From positions 1 to 7,844 of the forward strand of contig DAIERH010000103.1 of NCBI GenBank assembly GCA_027346925.1: DNA of 7,844 bases. The letters run 5' to 3'. Below the pieces are notes generated by a model. It made no database searches, was not told the origin of the DNA, and was given only the letters and a program-made list of their open reading frames with translations. The DNA comes from Geobacter sp. Its GTDB lineage: Bacteria; Desulfobacterota; Desulfuromonadia; Geobacterales; Pseudopelobacteraceae. This document shows, one piece after another, positions 1 through 4,600 of the stretch (position 1 is the first letter of the stretch; each line of letters opens with the position of its first letter). The position numbers and the translations under genes were made by a program.

Positions 1-70
1 CGTGCATCGGGCGGTACGCCCGCAACGCGTCCAGCAGGCGCGACTCCGCCTGTGTCGTCGGCTCGTTCAT
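1..70 (-). CDS. 5' end of an unidentified minus-strand gene (partial)
   Basis: Reading the minus strand, an ATG at 70-68 is preceded by a strong Shine-Dalgarno sequence (GGAGG at 82-78, 7 bases from the ATG). It opens a frame that runs off the left window edge after 23 codons, beginning MNEPTTQAESRLLDALRAY. The ATG overlaps the TGA of another minus-strand frame (stop at 69-67) in an ATGA arrangement typical of tightly packed bacterial operons. The visible peptide looks like an ordinary helical N-terminus, but it is too short to assign to a family, and I do not recognise it. The call rests on start, ribosome binding site and overlap geometry rather than homology. It competes with the plus-strand reading of the same bases, which shows no recognisable domain here. 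Confidence 0.4.
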   Translation of the reverse strand, partial: MNEPTTQAESRLLDALRAYRPMH

Positions 71-2586
71 CTCGTCTCCTCCGGCGTCTCCGCGAGGGCG
101 GCGAGCAGGCGGCCCAGCATCTCGCACCCTCGGCAGCCCGGCTCCTTGTGGCTGAAAACGGCGGGGTCGGGCTGGAGTTGTTCAGGCGCCATCGGCCGGA
201 GATCGTCATCACCGACATCACCATGCCGGTCATGGACGGCATCAGCATGTCCGCCGTAATCAGGTCGATCGACCCGGATACGGTCATCATCGCCTTGACC
301 GCCTTCAGCGATACGCGCTATCTGATCAAGGCCATCGAGATCGGGATGACCCGGTACCTGCTCAAACCGATCGGTCATGACAGGCTTTTTTCCATAATCG
401 ATGCATCCATCGCCCAGATCACGTCTTCACGGCGGATCAGGGCCCAAAACGAGCATATCCGCAAGCTTTCCGTTGCCGTGGAACAGAGTCCCGGCGCCGT
501 GGTCATAACCGATGCCCAGGGCACCATCGAATACGTCAACCCCACATTCACCCAACTTACCGGCTTTCTTCCCGAGGAAGCCATGGGACGCAACCCCCGC
601 ATCCTGCAATCGGGCACAACCCCCAGGGAACTGTACGAAAACCTGTGGAACACCATCAAGGCCGGCAATGTCTGGCACGGCCAGTTGCAGAACCGGAAAC
701 GGAGCGGAGAGGCATACTGGGAATCGGCCTCCATCGCTCCGGTGTTTGACGGGGCAGGTGCCATCACGCATTTCGTGGCGGTCAAGGAGGATATCACCGG
801 GTGGAAGCGATTGACCGATGAACTGCACCGCGCCCATGACGAATTGGAGCAGAGGGTCGGGGAACGCACCGGCGAATTGTCCGAAACGGTCAACGCCTTG
901 CAGGCCGAGATTTCCAAGCGTCTTCTGGTGGAAGATAACTTGCGCCGCCTGAACAGGCTGTTCGCAACGCTCTACGAGGCGAATCAGGCCATCATCCGCA
1001 CCAGTGACCAACCCACGCTGTTTCGGGAAATCTGCCGTATCGTCATCGATCATGGCGGGTTCCGCATGGCCTGGGTCGGCCTGGTGGACAGGGAGTCGGG
1101 GCTGGTGCATCCCGCGGCGGCGAGTGGCACCGGCACGGAGTATCTGGACGACCTCAGGATTTCCTGCCTCAATGAGCCGGACGGCTGCGGCCCCACCGGC
1201 ACCGCCATTCGCGAGGGGCACGCCATCGTATGCAACGATTTCATGCACGACCCGCGGACCGCCCGCTGGCACGACAAGGCCGATGCCTGCGGGTTCAAGT
1301 CATCGGCCGCCTTTGTCCTGAAGCGGTTCGGAGAGCCTTTAGGCGCCATGACCGTCTATGCCGGTGAACCCCGGTATTTTGACCAGCAGTATATCGACCT
1401 CTTTACCCAGTTGGCGGCGGATATCTCCTTTGCCCTGGAAAGCATGGAACGTGAGCGGCGGCGCGAGGAGACCGACCGTGCCCTGGAGCAGAGCAGGGAG
1501 GAACTCAAGGAGGCCCAGCGCGTGGCAGGTGTCGGCAGTTGGCGGTATGTCCTGGGATCGGGCGCGATTACCTGGTCGGAAGAGATGTACCGCATCCATG
1601 GGTTTGACCAACGCCGGCCCATACCGGGCTACCCCGAACATGACCGGATCTTTGCCCCTGAGAGCATCGCGAAGTTGAATGCCGCGGTGGAGCATACCCT
1701 GCGGACCGGGGAGGCGTATCAGCTCGACCTGGAGCTTCTGCGCCCCGACGGCGCCACGCGATGGATCACGGCCCGCGGAGAGGTCATCCGCGGCAGCGAC
1801 GGCACCGCCGTGATGCTGCGCGGCACATCCCAGGACATCACCGAACGGAGGCGGCTCGAAGGTGAGTTGATCGAGGCGAAGCGGCTCGAGGCCATCGGCC
1901 AGTTGGCCGGCGGCCTGGCCCACGAGGTCAGAAACCCCCTGAACGCCATCCTCTCCATCTCCGAGGCCCTGTTCAAGGAAAAGGGGGTGGGAGACAACCC
2001 GGAATACGAGCCGTACATCCAACACATACGCACCCAGGTCAACCGCCTTGCCCACCTGATGAACGACCTGCTCGAACTGGGCAAGCCGATTCCCGCCGCC
2101 AGCCTGCACCCGGTGCCGTTGCTCGAGGTATGCGCGGACGCCATCAAGCTGCTGGAGTTGTCCGGCGTGGCACAGGGGTACCGCCTCACCCTGATGGGTG
2201 GGGAGCCATCCGGCATCCCGTACGTGGCGGCCGATAACGTCAAGCTGCAACAGGTCATATCCAACCTCCTGGAAAATGCGATCCAGCACTCCCCCAGGGG
2301 GAGCGAGGTCGTGCTGCACGTGGTACTCCCCGTGCCCCAGGCGCCATCGGGGGGCATGGCCCTCATACGGATCTGCGACCGGGGAAGCGGTATCCCCGCC
2401 GATCGGATCAGCCGCGTTTTCGAGCCGTTCTACAGCACCCGCAAGGGGGGGACCGGCCTGGGGTTGGCGCTGGTCAGGCACTTTATCGAGCATATGGGGG
2501 GACAGGTGAGCATCCGGAACAACGACCCGCCTCCAGGCTGCACGGCAGAGGTACGGATACCCTTTGCCGGAGGGGGGCGGGGATGA
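52..2586 (+). CDS. Soluble sensor histidine kinase: truncated receiver-PAS-GAF-PAS-HisKA-HATPase
   Basis: This cytoplasmic kinase autophosphorylates on histidine and very probably feeds the NtrC-type regulator that it overlaps by 4 bases. Residues below count from the GTG at 52. Receiver remnant ~32-120: phospho-acceptor D55 in ITDITMPVMDG, T83, K105 in LLKP. PAS ~138-255. Coiled coil ~256-297. GAF ~298-463 (FRMAWVGLVD, GPTGTAIREG). PAS ~485-603, ending DITERRRLE. HisKA ~607-680 with H624 in GLAHEVRNPLNAI. HATPase ~724-840 with N742 (N box), DRGSGIP and GTGLGLAL. No transmembrane segment is seen, so the signal is probably intracellular. The first ~31 residues are not receiver-like: the beta-1 strand and acidic DD pair are missing, and no forward frame supplies them. 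The frame is open to base 1 and no ribosome binding site supports GTG 52, so the true start is not in this sequence. The kinase body is certain, the N-terminus is not. Confidence 0.88.
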   Translation: MSSARSSRLLRRLREGGEQAAQHLAPSAARLLVAENGGVGLELFRRHRPEIVITDITMPVMDGISMSAVIRSIDPDTVIIALTAFSDTRYLIKAIEIGMTRYLLKPIGHDRLFSIIDASIAQITSSRRIRAQNEHIRKLSVAVEQSPGAVVITDAQGTIEYVNPTFTQLTGFLPEEAMGRNPRILQSGTTPRELYENLWNTIKAGNVWHGQLQNRKRSGEAYWESASIAPVFDGAGAITHFVAVKEDITGWKRLTDELHRAHDELEQRVGERTGELSETVNALQAEISKRLLVEDNLRRLNRLFATLYEANQAIIRTSDQPTLFREICRIVIDHGGFRMAWVGLVDRESGLVHPAAASGTGTEYLDDLRISCLNEPDGCGPTGTAIREGHAIVCNDFMHDPRTARWHDKADACGFKSSAAFVLKRFGEPLGAMTVYAGEPRYFDQQYIDLFTQLAADISFALESMERERRREETDRALEQSREELKEAQRVAGVGSWRYVLGSGAITWSEEMYRIHGFDQRRPIPGYPEHDRIFAPESIAKLNAAVEHTLRTGEAYQLDLELLRPDGATRWITARGEVIRGSDGTAVMLRGTSQDITERRRLEGELIEAKRLEAIGQLAGGLAHEVRNPLNAILSISEALFKEKGVGDNPEYEPYIQHIRTQVNRLAHLMNDLLELGKPIPAASLHPVPLLEVCADAIKLLELSGVAQGYRLTLMGGEPSGIPYVAADNVKLQQVISNLLENAIQHSPRGSEVVLHVVLPVPQAPSGGMALIRICDRGSGIPADRISRVFEPFYSTRKGGTGLGLALVRHFIEHMGGQVSIRNNDPPPGCTAEVRIPFAGGGRG
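67..150 (-). pseudogene. 3' end of a second minus-strand gene, cut off at a sequence junction
   Basis: The minus-strand frame ending with TGA at 69-67 reads EPGCRGCEMLGRLLAALAE followed by TPEETR. This plausible C-terminus contains a C-x2-C pair and an amphipathic helix. It is coupled by a 4-base ATGA overlap to the partial gene at 70-1. To the right of about 145-155 the same minus frame stays open to 378, but there it is only the antisense of a clear receiver domain and looks non-natural. I therefore read this as the tail of a real gene whose upstream part is absent because of a junction at about 125-155. The right boundary given is approximate. Function unknown. Confidence 0.3.
75..82 (-). 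promoter_or_regulatory. Ribosome binding site for the minus-strand gene starting at 70
   Basis: Minus-strand GGAGGAGA lies 4-11 bases before the ATG at 70-68, with its GGAGG core spaced 7 bases from the start. This is a near-perfect Shine-Dalgarno match and the main reason for believing that the left edge carries minus-strand genes. Confidence 0.45.
2569..2586 (+). promoter_or_regulatory. Ribosome binding site and ATGA coupling between kinase and regulator
   Basis: GGAGG at 2569-2573 lies 9 bases before the ATG at 2583. That ATG shares the bases ATGA (2583-2586) with the kinase stop codon. The arrangement fixes the regulator's start and implies translational coupling, hence co-expression of the kinase and its likely partner. 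Confidence 0.8.
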
Positions 2587-3899
2587 GACCGAGGATCCTG
2601 TTGGTCGAGGATGATGCCGCCGGCCGTTTCGGCTTTGTCCGCTATTTTTCGCAGGAAGGCTATGCCGTCACCGAGGCGTCGGACCTCGCCGGGGCCCGCG
2701 AGGCAATCGCCACCCAGCGTTTCGACGCCATCATCCTCGATATCAACCTTCCCGACGGCAGTGGCATCGATTTCATCGAGACGGTCCGCGCCTCCGACCC
2801 CAGCATCCCGATCGTCGTCACCACGGGCTCCGGCGACATACCGCTGGCCGTGGAGGCCATGCGCCGCGGGGCCGACAATTTCCTCGCCAAGCCGATCGAC
2901 AACGCCGGCCTGGCCGTATTCCTGCGCAAGGCGCTTGAGGTCGGCGCCCTGAAACGTCAGCAGGTGGCCCGGCAGCGCCTGGAACCGCGGGATGATGACG
3001 CGGGGTTCGGCAACAACCCGGGCATGGCCGCAATGCTCGACCATGCCCGCATCGCCGCCTCGAACGACTGTACGGTGCTGATCACGGGAGAGACCGGCAC
3101 CGGCAAGGGGAGGCTTGCCAAGTGGATCCACCGCAACAGCTCCCGCTCCAAATACGAATTCGTCGAGGTGAACTGTTCCGGCCTGCGGGGCGAGCTGCTG
3201 GCCCGCGAGATCTTCGGCAACGTCCGGGGCGCCTTTACCTCGGCCGATCAGGATCGCAAGGGACTCTTGGATATCGCCGACCGGGGCACCCTGTTCCTCG
3301 ACGAGATCGGCGACATGGACCCGGCGGTGCAGGCCCAGTTCCTGAAGGTCCTGGAGGAGAAGTCGTACCGGCGGCTGGGCGACGTGAAGCTCCTCAGGAG
3401 CAATTTCCGCCTGATCTGCGCCACCAACAAGGATATCGACGGCCTGGTGGCCAACGGGCTGTTCCGGCAGGACCTGCTCTACCGCATCAACCTCATGGTC
3501 CTCCATATCCCCCCCCTGCGGGAGCGCCTGGATGACCTGCCCCAACTCGCGGCCAACCTGCTGCGCTCCCTGGGCTCCCAGGACACCGGGCTTCCGGGCG
3601 ATGTCACGGCGCTGCTCAAGGCGTATGCCTGGCCCGGCAACATCCGCGAACTGAAAAACATCCTGGAGCGGGCCCTGCTCCTCGCCCGGGGCGCCTCCCT
3701 GAAACCGGGGCACTTTGCAGGCCTGGCACTGCCCCGCCGCGGTCCCTCCCCCCCAGCCACGCCCACCATACTCGAGGCGGAGCGGGCGATCATCGCGGCC
3801 GTATGGCAGCAGACCGGCGGCGATGCCGACAGGGCGGCCAAACTCCTCGGCATCTCCCGGGCCACGCTCTATCGCAAACTCAAACAGATCGGCATCTGA
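2583..3899 (+). CDS. Sigma-54-dependent NtrC-family response regulator (REC-AAA+-Fis HTH), GAFTSA variant
   Basis: This transcriptional activator couples ATP hydrolysis to open-complex formation by sigma-54 RNA polymerase when phosphorylated. The 438 residues are a normal full length. Receiver 1-~120: E9/D10/D11 acidic cluster, phospho-acceptor D53, T81, K103. AAA+ domain ~142-375: Walker A GETGTGKG at 169-176, sigma-54 contact loop GAFTSA at 216-221, Walker B GTLFLDE at 235-241, FRQDLLYRIN with arginines in the usual R-finger region, and PPLRER. The sensor-II region is WPGNIRELKN. C-terminal Fis-type helix-turn-helix ~396-438: DRAAKLLGISRATLYRKLK. The usual fifth residue of GAFTGA is Ser, and the residue after the Walker A lysine is Gly rather than the common Glu. 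It overlaps the kinase stop by 4 bases, so the two are almost certainly a cognate pair. The hexamer array directly downstream is its most likely binding site (inference). Confidence 0.96.
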   Translation: MRPRILLVEDDAAGRFGFVRYFSQEGYAVTEASDLAGAREAIATQRFDAIILDINLPDGSGIDFIETVRASDPSIPIVVTTGSGDIPLAVEAMRRGADNFLAKPIDNAGLAVFLRKALEVGALKRQQVARQRLEPRDDDAGFGNNPGMAAMLDHARIAASNDCTVLITGETGTGKGRLAKWIHRNSSRSKYEFVEVNCSGLRGELLAREIFGNVRGAFTSADQDRKGLLDIADRGTLFLDEIGDMDPAVQAQFLKVLEEKSYRRLGDVKLLRSNFRLICATNKDIDGLVANGLFRQDLLYRINLMVLHIPPLRERLDDLPQLAANLLRSLGSQDTGLPGDVTALLKAYAWPGNIRELKNILERALLLARGASLKPGHFAGLALPRRGPSPPATPTILEAERAIIAAVWQQTGGDADRAAKLLGISRATLYRKLKQIGI

Positions 3900-3939
3900 T
3901 CTCCTCTTCTCACATCGCTTCCCCATCCCTCGCCACCCA

Positions 3940-3989
3940 GTCTCATGGGTGAGACCGCCCGTCTCAAATTGAGACGGACGGTCTCACCC
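3940..3989. promoter_or_regulatory. Array of five alternating GTCTCA half-sites (putative activator binding region)
   Basis: Five exact hexamers alternate in orientation: GTCTCA at 3940-3945, TGAGAC at 3950-3955, GTCTCA at 3961-3966, TGAGAC at 3970-3975 and GTCTCA at 3981-3986. Start-to-start steps are 10, 11, 9 and 11 bases, about one helical turn, so all would lie on one face of the DNA. Relative to the predicted sigma-54 transcription start (~4066) the array spans about -126 to -80, the usual location of an upstream activating sequence for NtrC-type proteins. The adjacent regulator (2583-3899) is the obvious candidate to bind it. The hexamers and spacing are directly visible; the binding role is inferred. 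Confidence 0.7.
3947..3989. repeat. 43-bp near-perfect palindrome (21-bp arms, one mismatch, 1-base centre)
   Basis: The arms at 3947-3967 and 3969-3989 are inverted repeats with one mismatch (C3958 opposite A3978) and centre A3968. The palindrome contains four of the five GTCTCA half-sites, and its core is GTCTCAAATTGAGAC at 3961-3975. Transcribed, it would fold into a long hairpin. No T-run follows (the next bases are CTCAATCGG), so a standard intrinsic terminator is less likely than a DNA operator, although it could still slow read-through from the regulator gene. Confidence 0.85.
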
Positions 3990-4035
3990 TCAATCGGACA
4001 ACATTGCGAAATAACGCCGCTATTATCCGCCCTGC

Positions 4036-4071
4036 GTCATGGCATGGTCCTTGATGGCACCATGCCATGAC
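4036..4071. repeat. Perfect 13-bp inverted repeat with 10-base loop overlapping the promoter
   Basis: GTCATGGCATGGT (4036-4048) and ACCATGCCATGAC (4059-4071) are exact inverted repeats around a 10-base spacer. The left arm contains the -24 element of the candidate promoter and the right arm covers its predicted start. It could be an operator for a second regulator that blocks or adjusts the promoter. If the region is transcribed from further upstream, it could instead form an RNA hairpin ending 17 bases before the ribosome binding site. The -12-like bases lie only in the forward direction, so it is not a divergent promoter pair. Confidence 0.75.
4040..4055 (+). promoter_or_regulatory. Candidate sigma-54 (-24/-12) promoter
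   Basis: TGGCATGGTCCTTGAT aligns with the consensus TGGCACG-N4-TTGCW at 10 of 12 conserved positions and at the correct spacing: GG at 4041-4042 (-24 region) and TTG at 4051-4053 (-12 region). The mismatches are T for C at 4045 and A for C at 4054. The predicted start is near 4066, giving a leader of about 35 bases before the ATG at 4101. Support comes from a sigma-54 activator gene immediately upstream and an operator-like array 80-126 bases before the predicted start. The weak point is the A at -12. Confidence 0.55.
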
Positions 4072-4088
4072 AGGTTACCCATCCAGCC

Positions 4089-4094
4089 GGAGGA
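4089..4094 (+). promoter_or_regulatory. Ribosome binding site for the receiver gene at 4101
   Basis: GGAGGA at 4089-4094, with its GGAGG core 7 bases from the ATG at 4101, is a strong Shine-Dalgarno match. It settles the start even though it leaves a 22-residue N-terminal extension before the receiver fold. Confidence 0.85.
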
Positions 4095-4100
4095 TTTCGC

Positions 4101-4562
4101 ATGACAGAAAATAATGCGCGACAGCCCAGCCTGTCCGGGAATGCCGGGCGCGACGCGGCAGAACAACCAAGGGTACTGATCGTCGATGACGAAGCGGCGA
4201 TATTGTTCGCCTATCGGCGACTGATCGAAGGGAGCGGGTATGTGGTCGATGCGTGCGAGACCCTTGTCGAGGCGGTCGAACATATCATGACCTACCCCTA
4301 TTTCGCCGTCATTACCGATCTGAGGCTGACGGGGAGCGATGCCGCGGACGGCCTTGCGGTACTCACCTATGTCCGCGCACGCCAGCCGGGGGCCAAGGTG
4401 ATCGTCATGACGGGCCACGACGGAGAGGAGACCACCCGGGCCGCGCGTGCCCTGGATGCCTCCTTTTACTTCAAAAAGCCGCTTGAGCCGTCGGTGATTC
4501 TGGAGGCGCTCAGGCATCTCAGGGAGGATGAAAAGGCGGGAGATCAGAGGGTGGCGGCATGA
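4101..4562 (+). CDS. Single-domain response regulator (CheY-like receiver protein)
   Basis: This protein is predicted to take a phosphoryl group on aspartate and act through protein contact, because it has no output domain. Of 153 residues, ~1-22 form a polar N-terminal tail. The receiver covers ~23-140: RVLIVDDE with D29/D30, phospho-acceptor D73 in VITDLRL, T104 in IVMTGHDG, and K126 in FKKPLEP. All catalytic receiver residues are present. The C-terminal ~12 residues are charged and probably flexible. The loop after D73 (TGSDAADG) is longer than the usual MPxxDG turn. It has its own strong ribosome binding site and is the first gene after the candidate sigma-54 promoter. The hybrid kinase begins 34 bases after its stop, so it is a likely partner: terminal acceptor, phosphate sink or diffusible messenger of that phosphorelay. 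The function is clear at family level only. Confidence 0.95.
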   Translation: MTENNARQPSLSGNAGRDAAEQPRVLIVDDEAAILFAYRRLIEGSGYVVDACETLVEAVEHIMTYPYFAVITDLRLTGSDAADGLAVLTYVRARQPGAKVIVMTGHDGEETTRAARALDASFYFKKPLEPSVILEALRHLREDEKAGDQRVAA

Positions 4563-4600
4563 TCGAGGGCAATCGTCCGGACACGAAGGTGATCACATGA
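4559..4600 (+). CDS. Possible 13-codon bridging ORF between receiver and hybrid kinase
   Basis: An ATG at 4559 overlaps the receiver stop as ATGA (4559-4562). The frame encodes MIEGNRPDTKVIT and stops at 4598-4600, where the bases ATGA (4597-4600) overlap the first ATG of the hybrid kinase. A GAGG at 4547-4550 lies 8 bases upstream. The geometry would let ribosomes be handed on from receiver to kinase by two coupling steps. The peptide itself has no recognisable features, and 42 bases is short enough for coincidence. Confidence 0.2.
   Translation: MIEGNRPDTKVIT
4586..4589 (+). promoter_or_regulatory. Ribosome binding site supporting the kinase start at 4597
   Basis: AAGG (4586-4589) within GAAGGTG is 7 bases from the ATG at 4597 and 10 from the ATG at 4600. 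It favours 4597 over the in-frame ATG at 4609, which would begin MKIGTRLL and also matches how many membrane sensors start. Confidence 0.5.

Noticed and set aside
8..22. CGGGCG-GTA-CGCCCG inverted repeat at the left edge
   Set aside because: It is a short GC-rich palindrome within a probable minus-strand coding start, with no regulatory context; likely incidental.
1..150. A simple frameshift as the cause of the broken receiver
   Set aside because: I read all three forward frames of 1-150. None contains a beta-1/DD segment, and one hits a stop near 150. Base loss or gain cannot restore the domain; a junction fits better.
2584..2591. TGAGACCG at the start of the regulator gene, identical to part of the hexamer array, as an autoregulatory site
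   Set aside because: It is a single half-site inside coding sequence with no partner nearby, and an 8-base match in a window this size is easily accidental.
2430..3926. A 498-codon minus-strand open frame antisense to the sigma-54 regulator
   Set aside because: It is the shadow of a gene with all its motifs in order, it has no convincing ribosome binding site, and its composition is that of an antisense GC-rich frame. The same applies to 1339-2493 (minus).
3947..3995. The 43-bp palindrome as a Rho-independent terminator for the regulator gene
   Set aside because: No T-run follows the right arm, the loop would be minimal, and the hexamers are phased at one helical turn and extend beyond the palindrome (3940-3945). 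An operator is the better reading, though some effect on read-through is possible.
3996..4007. GG...GC pair in GGACAACATTGC as a -24/-12 promoter
   Set aside because: The GG-to-GC distance is 10 bases instead of the required 12, and the -24 flank does not match.
4004..4026. TTGCGA and TATTAT as a sigma-70 promoter
   Set aside because: Only 11 bases separate the two elements, too few for a sigma-70 promoter. No hexamer resembling -35 lies 16-18 bases before TATTAT.
4055..4070. Second TGGCAC element as an alternative sigma-54 promoter
   Set aside because: At the right spacing the -12 position reads CATGA, with no match to TTGC.
4023..4517. A 164-codon minus-strand frame over the receiver gene and promoter region
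   Set aside because: It is antisense to a complete receiver with its catalytic residues and good ribosome binding site, and it would cross the promoter-proximal inverted repeat.
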